Of a stretch of DNA of 64,000 nucleotides, positions 33,827 to 43,195 are shown in pieces. Origin of the DNA: Candidatus Solirubrobacter pratensis (lineage in GTDB: Bacteria; Actinomycetota; Thermoleophilia; Solirubrobacterales; Solirubrobacteraceae). The stretch covers positions 652,599-716,598 of the forward strand of contig NZ_KE384480.1 in assembly GCF_000425945.1 (NCBI RefSeq), in the 5' to 3' direction. Position 1 is the stretch's first letter, and the number at the start of each line of letters is the position of its first letter. Below the pieces are notes generated by a model. The model saw only the letters and a program-made list of their open reading frames with translations, ran no database searches and had not been told where the DNA came from. Position numbers and translations under genes: made by a program.

Positions 33827-34090
33827 ATGGCGCTGGATGACTTCTTCGATTCCGAGGTCGCGATCGCCGCCGGACTGACCGCGGCGGCGATGTCCCCGAA
33901 TGTGCGCCGGGTCATGCGCCGCGGCGCGGTGCTCGGGCTCGCGGGGATCATGACCGCGGGCGACACGGTGGCGGGCGTCGCGCGGGGAGCGGTGCGCGAG
34001 GCGCAGGCGTCGCGCAACGGCGGCGGCGCCGACGGCTCGTCCGCCGAGGGCCGGGCCCGCCGGTCGTCACGCGCCCGGAGCGGGACATGA
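33827..34090 (+). CDS. Small protein upstream of the P-type ATPase
   Basis: An 87-residue protein: MALDDFFDSEVAIAAGLTAAAM, then a basic patch VRRVMRRG, a second hydrophobic stretch AVLGLAGIMTAGDTVAGVARG and a hydrophilic Gly/Ser/Arg tail. Two short Ala/Gly-rich hydrophobic segments suggest membrane association. Small proteins of this kind (DUF5132-like) are often encoded beside heavy-metal-associated P-type ATPases; the resemblance is general and I do not claim the family. ATG 33827 has a strong GGGAGGA at 33813-33819; the open frame upstream to 33668 is ignored. It overlaps the next micro-ORF by 4 bp (ATGA). Confidence 0.72.
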   Translation: MALDDFFDSEVAIAAGLTAAAMSPNVRRVMRRGAVLGLAGIMTAGDTVAGVARGAVREAQASRNGGGADGSSAEGRARRSSRARSGT

Positions 34091-34233
34091 CCGACACGTC
34101 CTGGGACGAGAACCGGCGCCGCGCGGAGGAGGCGATCGACAGCGTCGTCGAGCGGCTCCGCCGGCTCGTGGCACGCGCACGCGAAGAGGGAGAGGACCTG
34201 CTGGCGGAGGCCCAGGCGGCGCGGCGGCGCTGA
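34087..34233 (+). CDS. 48-residue helical micro-protein in the P-type ATPase operon
   Basis: ATG 34087 to TGA 34231-34233 encodes 48 residues, MTDTSWDENRRRAEEAID then VVERLRRLVARAREEGEDLL and ending AEAQAARRR. It is almost entirely charged helix with hydrophobics at heptad-like spacing, so probably a short coiled coil. The start overlaps the stop of the previous gene (ATGA) and the ATPase GTG lies 3 bp after its stop, so all three are likely translated as a coupled unit. The coupling supports a real gene despite the size. Function is unknown; a regulatory or assembly subunit of the ATPase is conceivable. Confidence 0.65.
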   Translation: MTDTSWDENRRRAEEAIDSVVERLRRLVARAREEGEDLLAEAQAARRR

Positions 34234-34236
34234 CAT

Positions 34237-37200
34237 GTGAGCGGGGCGACCTCGGAGCCGCGGATCCTCCACGCGCTCCCCGGGCGCGTGCGCGTTCATG
34301 CACGCGGGGCGGCGCTCGAAGACGTGGAGCGCGCCCTCGGCCGGCTGCGCGGCGTGCGGGAGGTCCGCGCGAGTGCGACGACGGGGAACGTGCTCGTCCA
34401 CTTCGAGGAGGGCGCGCTCTCGCACGAGGCGATCCTCGCGCCGCTCGCGGAGCTGGCAGGCCAGGCCGCGCCGGAGAAGCGGCGCGGGTCGCGCACCGCG
34501 CCTGCGCCGGAGCAGCGCCCGGCGGCGCGGCGGCCCGCGGTCCGGCAGCCGCCGCCCGTCGCGCGCCTTCGCATCGCCGTGCGCGGGCTGGAGGCCGACG
34601 CGCGGATGGCCGAGCGCGTCGTCGCCTCGCTCGGCGCGCTGCCCGGCGTCCGCCACGTCGGCGCCAACCCGCTCACGGCGCGGGCGCTGGTCGAATTCGA
34701 TCCCGCGGTGGCGGTGGCCGCCACGTTGTGCGAAGCGGTGGCGAAGCTCGAGGCGGACGCGGGCGTCGCCGGCGCGCCGGAGCCGCGCGAGCCCGTCGAC
34801 GCCGTCGCGCTCACCACCAGCGCCACGCGCGCTGCGGCCGCCGCGCTCGGCCTCGGCCTGCTGCTGACGCGCGGGCTGCTCGGCCGCACCGGGGCGCCGG
34901 TCGCGTCCGCGAAGCCGGCTGTCGTCGCGGCGCTCGTGAGCGTCGGCGAGGGCGTTCCGCCGCTGCGCTCGGCGACGCGTTCGCTGGTCGGCGACCGCGC
35001 GGCCGACACGGTGCTCCCGGGCGCCGGCCTCGCCGCCCAGACGCTTTCGGGCAAGACGCTCGGGCTCGCGGTCGCCGTCGGCTCGTCCTTCCGTGCGCTG
35101 ACGGCGCTGCGCGCGCGGGCGTCTGCCTGGACCGCCCACGAGGACGCCGCCGGGGAGCCGGTGGCGGCGGGGTCGCGGCTGCGGCTGCGAGGCGGCGACC
35201 GCGCCCGCGCCAACGGCGTCGTGCTCGAGGGCGCCGGCACGGCGATCGGGCCGGACGGGCTTCCGTCTGCGCTCGTGCCGGGCGCGCCGGTCGAAGCCGG
35301 AGCGCGCGTGTCCGGCGGGCCGTTTGTGATCGAGGCCCGCGCGCCGGACGGATTCTCCGCCGGCGAGACCAGGCCCTCGCCACCGGCCGCGGCCGACGTC
35401 TACGCCGCGGTCATGGGCGTGGCGGCGATCGGCGCCGCCGCCGCGGTCGGCTTCGTGACGCGGTCGCCCGGTGCGGCGCTCGTCACCCTTCAGCTGCTCA
35501 CCGCGCGCCCGTCGCTGCACGGGCGCGCCGCGGCCGATCACGGCGCGGCCGCGCGCGTCGTGCGCGCGGGGGTGACGGTCGTGGGCACGCGCCCCGAGCG
35601 CCGGCTGCGGCGCCCTGACGTGGTGCTCGTGCACGAGGCCCGCCTGCTCGCGGACGGCATCGAGGTCGAGCGCGCCGTGGCGTCCGGCGCCGAGCTGTCG
35701 GCCTCAGAGGTGATCGCGCTGGCCGGCGAGGTGGCGACGGCGGCCGGCTCTCCGTGGGGACCCGGGCTTGCGGCCGCACGCGCCCGGACGGCGCAGGACG
35801 CCGGGTTCGACGGGAGCGCGGCGGCGGCGACCATCGACGGCCGCCGGTACCGTCTCGAGGCGCGCCGGCATCCCGGCGTCGACGCGGGGGCGGACGGCTT
35901 CGTGCTCGTGCTCGAGTGCGACGGCGCGCCGGCCGGGGCGCTGGTCCTGCGGCCGCGGCTGGCCGCCGGCGCCCGCGTGCTGGCAGACGCATGCGCGCGC
36001 TTCGGCGCCCGCCTGGCGCTGCTGCGCCGGGAGTCGACCCCTGGGGCCGCGCACGCGCTGGCCGAGCGCGCGGAGATCTCGCTGCTGGATGCCGACGACG
36101 CGCCGCGGGCCGTCCGCGCGCTGCAGCGCAGCGGCGCGCGGGTCGCCGTGGTGGCGGACGGTCCCGCCGCGGGGGCCGCGTTCCACGCGTGCGACCTCGC
36201 GATCGGCGTGACCGGCGGTCGCGGCGGCGCGTTCGGCGCGCGCGCGGACCTGCTCGCGCCCGACCTCGCGGCCGTCGCCGCGACGATCGAGGCGGGCGCG
36301 CGCGCCGGGCGCGCCGAGCGCGACGGGGTGGCGCTCTCGCTGCTCGCCAACGTCGTGGGCGCCGTCTGGGGCCTGCGTACGCGGCCCACGGTGGTGGCCG
36401 CTTCGCGCCCGGCGACGATGGCCTCCGCGGCCGCCCTCGCGCTCGCTTGGCTTCGCCTGCAGGGCGGGGGACGCGCACGGGCGACGGTGGGGCGGCTGAC
36501 CGATCCGCGCCCGGAGCGTTGGGGCCACTTGCCGGCCGAGGCCGTGCTGCGCGAGCTCGGCGCCTCGGCCGACGGCCTGAGCGCGCGCGAGGCCGGGCGC
36601 CGCCGTCGCCGTCGCGCCGTCCGCTCGCGGCGGGGTCCGCTCGCCGTCGCCGTCGCCGGCCAGCTGCGCTCGCCGGCGAACGCGATCCTGGCCGGCGGCG
36701 CGCTGCTGTCGCTCTCGTTCGGCGCCGCCGCCGACGTCGTGATGATCGCGGCCGTGATCGCCGCCAATACGCTGATCGAGGCGTGGCAGCAGCAGCGAGC
36801 GGGGCGTGCGGCGGAGGCGCTCCAGCAGCTGACGGCGCCGGAGGCGCGCGTCCTGCGCGACGGGCGGGCCGTGACGGTCGCCGCCGAGGAGGTCGTCCCG
36901 GGAGACGTGCTGGTGCTCGCGCCGGGCGATCGTGTCGCGGCTGACGCGCGCGTGCTCTCGAGCCACGGGCTCCAGGTCGACGAGGCCGCGCTGACCGGCG
37001 AGTCGATGCCGGTCGCCAAGGGCGCCGACAACGGGACCGAGGACTCGCGGATCGTGCTGGAGGGCAGCGACGTGACCGTCGGCACCGGCCGCGCCGTCGC
37101 CGTCGCCGTCGGCTCCCACACGCGGCTCGGCTCGATCGCCGCGGCGCTCGACGTCGACGACGATGCCCCGAGCCCGCTGGCGGTGAGGCTGGAGCGCATG

Positions 37201-39006
37201 ATGCGCCAGGGCGTGCCGGTCGTCGCCGGGGCCGGCGCCGTCGTGGCGGGCGCCGGGCTGCTGCGCGGGCGCTCGCTCGCGACGCAGCTGCCACTCGGCG
37301 CGAGCATGGCGATCGCCGCGGTCCCGGAGGGCCTGCAGCTGCTGGCGACGGTGAGCGCGGCGGGCGTCGCGCGCCGGCTCGCGGCCCGCCACGCGCTCGT
37401 GCGCTCGCTGCCGGCGGTGGACGCGCTCGGTCGCGTCGACGTCGCGTGCGCGGACAAGACGGGCACGCTCACCGTCGGCCGCCCGGCGGTCCGGGTGGTC
37501 GCCGATCTCGAGAGCGAGGCCCGCCCGCAGCGCGGGCTCCAGCCGCCGCTTCGCGACATCCTGCGCACCGCCGCCCACGCGAGCCCGCATCCCGACGCGT
37601 CCGGCGCCGGCGCGCATCCGACCGACGTCGCGGTGCTCGAGGCCGCCGAGAAGGCGGAGCTGGGCGACCAGCTGCGGGCGCGGCGCGAGCGCGAGTGGCC
37701 GTTCGACCCGGCGCGCTCGTTCCATGCGGCGGTGGCGGACGGGCGGCTGTGCGTGAAGGGCGCGGTGGAGGCGCTCACCCCGCGTTGCAGGGCGGTCCGG
37801 CGCGGCGGGGAGGACGAGCCCCTGACCGACGCCGCCGCGCTGCTCGCCCGCGCGGACTCGCTGGCCGCCCAAGGCCTGCGCGTGCTGCTGGTGGCCGAGG
37901 GCCCGGCGAGCGCCGGCGCCGCCGACCCGCGCGAGCTGACGGCGCTCGGCTTCGTCGGCATCGCCGACCCGCTGCGCGCGGGCACGGCCGACGCGCTGCG
38001 CCGGTGCCGCGAGGCAGGCGTGCGCGTCCTGATGCTCACCGGCGACCATCCGACGACGGCGCGGGCGATCGCGCGCGAGGCCGGCCTCCCGGTCGACGAC
38101 GGTGCGGTCGTCACCGGGCCCGAGATCGCCGAGCTGGGTCCGGTGGAGCTCGACCGGCGGCTCGCGCGGGCCACGGTGGCGGCGCGGATCACGCCGCTCG
38201 ACAAGCTGCGCATCGTCGAGAGCCTGCAGCGTCGCGGCCACACGGTGGCGATGACGGGCGACGGCGTCAACGACGCGCCGGCGCTCCGGCTCGCCGACGT
38301 CGGCGTGGCGATGGGTCGCGGCGGGACCGAGGTCGCGCGCCAGGCGGCCGACGTGATCCTGACCGAGGACGACGTGCGGGTCTTCACCGAGGCGCTGGTG
38401 GAGGGCCGCGGCTTCTGGCGCAACATGCGCCGCGCGCTCGCCCTGCTGCTCGGCGGCAACCTCGGGGAGGTCGGCCTGCTGGCCGGCGCCGCGATCCTCG
38501 GCCTTCCCTCGCCGCTGACGGCGCGCCAGATCCTCGCCATGAACCTCGTCACCGACGTGCTGCCGGCGGTCGCTGTCGCGATGCAGCCGCCGGAGCACCG
38601 TCGACTGAGCGCGCTCGCGCGCGAGGGGGCGGAGGCGCTCGACCGCCCGCTGCGGCGCGACATCCTCAACCGGGCCGCCACGACGGCGCCGCCGTCGCTC
38701 GCCGCGTACGCCGTCGCGCTGCGGCGCGCCCCCGCCGGCGCCGGCTCGGTGGCGTTCGGGTCGATCTGCGCGACGCAGCTCGCGCTGACCATCGCCGATG
38801 GGCGCACCGACGGCGGCCTGTCGGCGCCGGTCGCCGGCGCGGTCGTCGCCACCGGAGCGCTGCTCGCCGCCATGCTGGGGCCGCTGCGCGCGTTCCTGGG
38901 CTTCGGGCCGCTCGGGCCGGCCGGCTGGGGACTGATCGGCGCCGCGACGCTCGGCACGGCCGCGCTCACGCGCGCCGGCGCGCCGCTTCACGGCACGAGC
39001 CCGTGA
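34237..39006 (+). CDS. Giant P-type cation ATPase, CtpH/CtpI-like
   Basis: A 1589-residue transporter, about the size of mycobacterial CtpH/CtpI. Order: HMA-like domain (about 7-80, RILHALPGRVRVHARG); second HMA-like domain (about 108-180, RLRIAVRGLEADARM); a long Ala-rich membrane/actuator-like region with degenerate P-ATPase halves (about 190-760); then a full ATPase (about 765-1589). The catalytic half has LTGESMPVAKG (actuator), AVPEGLQLLATVSAAGVARR (PEGL, as in Ca-type pumps), D1073 in CADKTGTLT, MLTGDHPTTARAIA and MTGDGVNDAPALRLADVGVAMG. Neither HMA domain shows a C-x-x-C pair, so soft-metal binding is doubtful and the cation is unknown. GTG 34237 begins in the near-palindrome GCTGACATGTGAGC. 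Confidence 0.9.
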   Translation: MSGATSEPRILHALPGRVRVHARGAALEDVERALGRLRGVREVRASATTGNVLVHFEEGALSHEAILAPLAELAGQAAPEKRRGSRTAPAPEQRPAARRPAVRQPPPVARLRIAVRGLEADARMAERVVASLGALPGVRHVGANPLTARALVEFDPAVAVAATLCEAVAKLEADAGVAGAPEPREPVDAVALTTSATRAAAAALGLGLLLTRGLLGRTGAPVASAKPAVVAALVSVGEGVPPLRSATRSLVGDRAADTVLPGAGLAAQTLSGKTLGLAVAVGSSFRALTALRARASAWTAHEDAAGEPVAAGSRLRLRGGDRARANGVVLEGAGTAIGPDGLPSALVPGAPVEAGARVSGGPFVIEARAPDGFSAGETRPSPPAAADVYAAVMGVAAIGAAAAVGFVTRSPGAALVTLQLLTARPSLHGRAAADHGAAARVVRAGVTVVGTRPERRLRRPDVVLVHEARLLADGIEVERAVASGAELSASEVIALAGEVATAAGSPWGPGLAAARARTAQDAGFDGSAAAATIDGRRYRLEARRHPGVDAGADGFVLVLECDGAPAGALVLRPRLAAGARVLADACARFGARLALLRRESTPGAAHALAERAEISLLDADDAPRAVRALQRSGARVAVVADGPAAGAAFHACDLAIGVTGGRGGAFGARADLLAPDLAAVAATIEAGARAGRAERDGVALSLLANVVGAVWGLRTRPTVVAASRPATMASAAALALAWLRLQGGGRARATVGRLTDPRPERWGHLPAEAVLRELGASADGLSAREAGRRRRRRAVRSRRGPLAVAVAGQLRSPANAILAGGALLSLSFGAAADVVMIAAVIAANTLIEAWQQQRAGRAAEALQQLTAPEARVLRDGRAVTVAAEEVVPGDVLVLAPGDRVAADARVLSSHGLQVDEAALTGESMPVAKGADNGTEDSRIVLEGSDVTVGTGRAVAVAVGSHTRLGSIAAALDVDDDAPSPLAVRLERMMRQGVPVVAGAGAVVAGAGLLRGRSLATQLPLGASMAIAAVPEGLQLLATVSAAGVARRLAARHALVRSLPAVDALGRVDVACADKTGTLTVGRPAVRVVADLESEARPQRGLQPPLRDILRTAAHASPHPDASGAGAHPTDVAVLEAAEKAELGDQLRARREREWPFDPARSFHAAVADGRLCVKGAVEALTPRCRAVRRGGEDEPLTDAAALLARADSLAAQGLRVLLVAEGPASAGAADPRELTALGFVGIADPLRAGTADALRRCREAGVRVLMLTGDHPTTARAIAREAGLPVDDGAVVTGPEIAELGPVELDRRLARATVAARITPLDKLRIVESLQRRGHTVAMTGDGVNDAPALRLADVGVAMGRGGTEVARQAADVILTEDDVRVFTEALVEGRGFWRNMRRALALLLGGNLGEVGLLAGAAILGLPSPLTARQILAMNLVTDVLPAVAVAMQPPEHRRLSALAREGAEALDRPLRRDILNRAATTAPPSLAAYAVALRRAPAGAGSVAFGSICATQLALTIADGRTDGGLSAPVAGAVVATGALLAAMLGPLRAFLGFGPLGPAGWGLIGAATLGTAALTRAGAPLHGTSP

Positions 39007-39046
39007 GCCGCCCGGCGTCGCATGAACGCGGGAGTAGCGTGTGCCC

Positions 39047-39394
39047 ATGGCCTCCCTTGCCCCGGACGCGCTGAAGGTGCTCGACACCACCCGCGAGGTG
39101 CACGTGGCGACGCCGAGCAAGCGCCTTCCCATCTGGTCGGTCGTCGTCGACGGCGACGCCTACATCCGCTCCTTCCACGGCGAGCGCGGCGCGTGGTACC
39201 AGCGCGCGTTGCGCGACGGCCGTGTCGAGGTGGAGGGGATCGAGGCGCGCGTGGAGCCCGAGCGCGACCCCGGGCTCAACGAGCGCATCTCGGACGCGTT
39301 CCGCGCCAAGTACGGCGAGCGCTCGCCCCGGCCGACCGAGGCCATGGTGACGCCCGAGGTCGCGGCGACGACGCTGCGCCTCGTCTCGCCGTAG
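39047..39394 (+). CDS. DUF2255 family protein
   Basis: A 115-residue protein resembling the DUF2255 family: LKVLDTTREVHVATPSKRLPIWSVVVDGDAYIRS, then GAWYQRALRDGRVEVEGI, and a C-terminal NERISDAFRAKYGERSPRP. The fold is related to the split-barrel flavin-binding proteins, and the function is unknown. ATG 39047 was chosen over GTG 39041. It lies 40 bp after the ATPase gene. It is followed by a 107-bp gap before a secreted peptidase gene. Confidence 0.78.
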   Translation: MASLAPDALKVLDTTREVHVATPSKRLPIWSVVVDGDAYIRSFHGERGAWYQRALRDGRVEVEGIEARVEPERDPGLNERISDAFRAKYGERSPRPTEAMVTPEVAATTLRLVSP

Positions 39395-39437
39395 CCGCGG
39401 CCTTCGTCCTGACGCGGACAGTCGCCGACGCGCCCGT

Positions 39438-39453
39438 CCGTATATGAATACGG
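39438..39453. promoter_or_regulatory. Inverted repeat before the M14 peptidase gene
   Basis: CCGTAT-ATGA-ATACGG (6-bp arms, 4-bp centre) lies about 50 bp before the peptidase ATG. It contains TATATG/TATGAA sequences that could be a -10. No convincing -35 is seen. It could be an operator or part of the promoter. Confidence 0.35.
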
Positions 39454-39501
39454 GGTGTGCGGCCGCCGAGGGGTGTGGCCGCCCTCATGGGAGGGGATTC
39501 C

Positions 39502-42099
39502 ATGCCGTATCGCCGTGCGCGCCTCGCAGGCGCGCTCGCCGTCGCCTGCCTCGCGCTGGCTCCTGGAGTGGCCCACGCGGCCGCGATACCCACGCCTGAG
39601 CAGTTCTTCGGGTTCGAGATGGGGACCGAGGGCAAGCTGCCGACCTGGGAGAAGACGAAGCAATACGCGAAGCTGATCGGGGACCGGTCCAACAAGGCCG
39701 ACTACTTCGTCCAGAGCAAGACCGCCGAGGGAGACGACTACCCGGTGCTGCTGATCAGCTCGCCGAATAACCTCGCGAACATCGACAAGATCGTCGCCGC
39801 CAACGAGCGGCTCGCGAACCCGAAGGGCCTGACCGAAGAGGACGCCAAGGCGCTCGTCGCGCAGAGCAAGCCGACGTACCTGATCGAGTCGACGATCCAC
39901 TCGACCGAGGTCGCGAACATGCCCGCGATCATCGACGCGATCCACCACTTCGCGACCGACACGTCGGCCGACACCAAGCAGGTCCTCGACAACGTCGTGC
40001 TCGTCGTCGCGGTGTCCGGCAACCCGGACGGCTGGAAGAAGGTGGTCGACTACTTCGACGAGACCGCCAACACGAGCTACACGCGGACCTACCCGGACCT
40101 GTATCACCACTATGCGGGCCACGACGACAACCGCGACTGGTACGTGTTCACGCAGCCGGAGACGCGCGCCCGCGTGTCGCTGGAGGAGAAGTACCACCCG
40201 GTCGTCGAGCACGTGCTCCACCAGAAGGACGCGACGACCTCGCGCATCTTCATGCCGCCATACCAGGAGCCGGTCTCCAACAACCTGGACCCGATCACGC
40301 ACGAGTCGGCCAACGCGCTGGGCCTCGAGGTCGGCAAGTCCTTCCTGGCCGCGGGCTACAAGGGCATCCAGCACTCGATGGGCACGCAGAACTCCTACGG
40401 GATCATGTTCACGGCCGACGTCGCGGGCTACTCCTCGTTCGTCGGCACCTCGCTGTTCCTGACCGAGACGGCCAGCCAGCGCGACCTCGCGTACCCGTAC
40501 ACCCAGGCGGGGCCGCTCGGGCCGCAGGGGCGCTCCATGGACAACCCCGACCCGTACAAGGGGAACACGTGGACGCTCAAGCAGGCGTCCGACTACGCGG
40601 AGCTGGGTCTCTACGCGGCCACCAAGAGCGTCGCGCGCAACTCGTCGGACTGGCTCTACAACAACGTCTATCTCGTCGCCAAGCACAGCTACACCTGGAG
40701 CGACGGGCCCTACGCCTACGTGCTGCCGTCCGGCCAGCGCGACCCGTACGCGCTGTATGAGCTGCTGAAGATCTTCGACTTCGGCAAGGCCGAGATCGAC
40801 CGCGCGACCGCGCCGTTCACCGCCGGCGGCAAGTCGTACCCGGCCGGCTCCTACATCCTGCGCACGCAGCAGCCGCTCGGGCGCTGGATCAACCAGCTGC
40901 TCGACAACGCCGCGTACCCGGATTGGGCGAGGCCGTGCGCGACCTGCCCGCTGACCATGCCCTACAGCGAGTTCACCGACAGCGTCGCGCTGATGTTCGG
41001 CGTCGACGTCCAGCCGGTGCAGGCGGCGTTCAGCGCTCCCACCGAACGCGTGACCGAGGTCAAGCCCGAGGGCGTGCTGCTGCCGCAGGCGCCCGCCGCG
41101 AGCGGCGCGTACCTGGTCGAGCCGAGCTCCTACGGCGTGGCCTCGCTGCTGGCCCAGCTGCAGAAGTGGGACGTGCCGGCGTTCCGCTCGGCCGCGCAGT
41201 TCAGCTCGGGCGCGCGCACCTTCGCGCCCGGCACGGTGATCGTGCCGCCGTCCGCGCGCTCGCGGATGGTGCTCGAGGACGTGGCCAAGAGCGAGGGACT
41301 CCCGGTCTACGCGAGCGACACCGTCCCGGCGGTCGCCGGCTTCAAGCTCAAGCCGGGGACGCGCGTCGGGCTCGTCCGCGGCGCCAACAACATGCCGGGC
41401 GGCTGGATGATGTGGCTGCTCGAGCACTCTGGCATCGACTACAAGGTCGTCTCGGCCGACGACTACCCGAAGCTCGACGCCCTCTACGACACGATCATCC
41501 TCGCCGACGGCATCACGCGGGCGCGGATCGTCAACGGGCTCGACATGACGCGCTACCCGGCCGAGTGGTCGTGGGCGCGCGGCGTGGGCGAGGCCGGCTG
41601 GAGCCAGCTCGCCGCGTTCGTGCGCGGCGGCGGCAACCTCGTCGCGCTCGGCAGCGCGTCCGAGACCGCGCAGGCGCTGCTGAACCTGCCGATCCAGAAG
41701 GTCGCCACGACGTCGCCGTTCCAGGCCGGCGGCGTGCTGCTGCGCGAGAGCTTCGACAGCAGCGTGCCCGCCGCGTGGGGCATGCCGGCGGAGTGGGTCA
41801 CGTGGTTCGACTCCGACCGCGCGTGGAACGTGAGCGATCCGAAGGCGCGGATCGCGGGCGCGTACCCGGGCACCGGCAACCTGCTGGCGAGCGGGTACGA
41901 GCAGGGCGCCGACCAGCTGCGCGGCAAGGCCGACATCGTGGAGCTGGACGTCGACAAGGGGCACGTGACGCTGTCGGGCAGCGAGATCACGTTCCGCAGC
42001 TGGCCGCGGGCGCTGTGGACGGTCGTGGCGAACGCGATCTACCAGGGCCCCTCGACCGCGGTGACGGCGGCGGAGATGAAGGCGATGCCGGCGTCGTAG
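39502..42099 (+). CDS. Secreted M14 family zinc carboxypeptidase-like protein
   Basis: An 865-residue exported protein. Signal peptide: MPYRRARLAGALAVACLALA ending at about VAHA-AAIP. The M14 catalytic domain spans about residues 25-330: TPEQFFGFEMGTEGKLPTWEK, the zinc pair H133-x-x-E136 in ESTIHSTEVANMP, VSGNPDGWKK and HHYAGHDDNRDWY, the usual M14-like 'GHDNNRD' region. The remaining ~500 residues form a long C-terminal part with a glutamine amidotransferase-like look (GGGNLVALGSASE). M14 enzymes trim C-terminal residues from peptides outside the cell. ATG 39502 has GGGAGGGG at 39489-39496. Upstream in-frame starts are weaker. Confidence 0.85.
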   Translation: MPYRRARLAGALAVACLALAPGVAHAAAIPTPEQFFGFEMGTEGKLPTWEKTKQYAKLIGDRSNKADYFVQSKTAEGDDYPVLLISSPNNLANIDKIVAANERLANPKGLTEEDAKALVAQSKPTYLIESTIHSTEVANMPAIIDAIHHFATDTSADTKQVLDNVVLVVAVSGNPDGWKKVVDYFDETANTSYTRTYPDLYHHYAGHDDNRDWYVFTQPETRARVSLEEKYHPVVEHVLHQKDATTSRIFMPPYQEPVSNNLDPITHESANALGLEVGKSFLAAGYKGIQHSMGTQNSYGIMFTADVAGYSSFVGTSLFLTETASQRDLAYPYTQAGPLGPQGRSMDNPDPYKGNTWTLKQASDYAELGLYAATKSVARNSSDWLYNNVYLVAKHSYTWSDGPYAYVLPSGQRDPYALYELLKIFDFGKAEIDRATAPFTAGGKSYPAGSYILRTQQPLGRWINQLLDNAAYPDWARPCATCPLTMPYSEFTDSVALMFGVDVQPVQAAFSAPTERVTEVKPEGVLLPQAPAASGAYLVEPSSYGVASLLAQLQKWDVPAFRSAAQFSSGARTFAPGTVIVPPSARSRMVLEDVAKSEGLPVYASDTVPAVAGFKLKPGTRVGLVRGANNMPGGWMMWLLEHSGIDYKVVSADDYPKLDALYDTIILADGITRARIVNGLDMTRYPAEWSWARGVGEAGWSQLAAFVRGGGNLVALGSASETAQALLNLPIQKVATTSPFQAGGVLLRESFDSSVPAAWGMPAEWVTWFDSDRAWNVSDPKARIAGAYPGTGNLLASGYEQGADQLRGKADIVELDVDKGHVTLSGSEITFRSWPRALWTVVANAIYQGPSTAVTAAEMKAMPAS

Positions 42100-42113
42100 C
42101 CGGGAATCGAACC

Positions 42114-42146
42114 CCCGCGGGGCCTCGGACGCCGAGGCCCCGCGGG
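42114..42146. terminator. Perfect 15-bp hairpin between the peptidase gene and trpS
   Basis: Left arm 42114-42128 and right arm 42132-42146 (CCGAGGCCCCGCGGG) pair without mismatch around a 3-nt loop. It is very GC-rich, lies 14 bp after the peptidase stop and 19 bp before the trpS ATG. There is no T-run, so it may be a Rho-independent-like stop of the high-GC kind or an mRNA processing/barrier structure. Confidence 0.6.
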
Positions 42147-42165
42147 ATACCCTGCTGGGCATCCC

Positions 42166-43182
42166 ATGCGGATCTTCTCCGGCATCCAGCCCACCGGGCG
42201 CAAGCACCTCGGCAACTACATCGGCGCGATCCTCCAGTACGTGGAGGGTCAGGACCGCGGCGATCCCGCCATCTACTGCATCGTCGACCTGCACGCGACG
42301 ACCGTCGGCTACGACCCGGCGGAGCTGCGGCGGCGCTCCCAGGAGACGGCGGCCCTGCTCGTCGCGGCCGGACTGGACCCCGAGCGCTGCGTGCTCTTCC
42401 GCCAGGGCGACGTGCCCGAGCACACCGAGCTGAGCTGGCTGCTCTCGAGCGTGACGCCGCTCGGCGCGCTCAACCGCATGCACCAGTTCCGCGACAAGTC
42501 GGTCGCCCAGCGCGAGCTCGTGTCCGCGGGCCTGCTCTTCTATCCGGTCCTGATGGCCGCCGACGTGCTCGCCTACCGCGCGCACGAGGTGCCGGTCGGC
42601 GAGGACCAGCGCGAGCACATCGAGCTGATGCGCGACGTCGCGGAGACCTTCAACAAGCGCTTCGGCGAGACGCTGGTCGTGCCGGAGGGCAACATCCCCA
42701 AGGTCGGCGCCCGCGTGCGCGACCTGCAGGAGCCCGAGCGGAAGATGTCGACCACCGGTGGGACGCCGAAGGGCACCGTCTACGTCGACGAGGACCCCGC
42801 GAGCATCGTGAAGAAGTTCAAGAGCGCGCAGACCGACTCCGGCAACGAGATCGTGCGGCGTGAGGACAAGCCCGGGATCGCGAACCTGATCGAGATCCTC
42901 GCGATCGTGCGCGGCACGACGCCGGAGGAGATCGAGCGCGAGTACTCGGGCCCGCAGCGCTACGGCGACTTCAAGACCACGGTCGGCGAGGAGGTCGCCG
43001 CCTCGCTGGCGCCCGTGCGCGAGCGCTACGCCGAGCTGCAGGGCGACACGGCGACGATCGAGGACATCCTCGCGGCGGGCGCCCAGAAGGCGCAGGCGCT
43101 GGCCGCGCCGGTCGTGGCCGACGTGCGCGAGGCGATGGGCGTGGGTCCCGCGCTGCGGCGATCCGTCGGGGGCGCCGCCTAG
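42166..43182 (+). CDS. trpS: Tryptophanyl-tRNA synthetase
   Basis: A 338-residue class I synthetase charging tRNA-Trp. The start RIFSGIQPTGRKHLGNYIGA carries the HIGH-like motif (HLGN), followed by DLHATT, LNRMHQFRDKS, YPVLMAADVLAYRAHEVPVGEDQREH and the KMSKS-like loop RKMSTTGGTPKG. Length is normal. ATG 42166 begins directly with the conserved N-terminus. It lies 66 bp after the peptidase gene, behind the 15-bp hairpin, and 13 bp before scpA, so it probably starts a trpS-scpA-scpB unit. Confidence 0.97.
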   Translation: MRIFSGIQPTGRKHLGNYIGAILQYVEGQDRGDPAIYCIVDLHATTVGYDPAELRRRSQETAALLVAAGLDPERCVLFRQGDVPEHTELSWLLSSVTPLGALNRMHQFRDKSVAQRELVSAGLLFYPVLMAADVLAYRAHEVPVGEDQREHIELMRDVAETFNKRFGETLVVPEGNIPKVGARVRDLQEPERKMSTTGGTPKGTVYVDEDPASIVKKFKSAQTDSGNEIVRREDKPGIANLIEILAIVRGTTPEEIEREYSGPQRYGDFKTTVGEEVAASLAPVRERYAELQGDTATIEDILAAGAQKAQALAAPVVADVREAMGVGPALRRSVGGAA

Positions 43183-43195
43183 CCTCCCGGGGCAC

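Noticed and set aside
42098..42118. tRNA-like T-arm on the minus strand (GGTTCGATTCCCGGC)
   Set aside because: The T-stem pairs only 3 of 5 bases, and the sequence that should be the acceptor 3' strand has no partner upstream. No anticodon arm fits. It is a chance match at the end of the peptidase gene and the start of the 15-bp hairpin.
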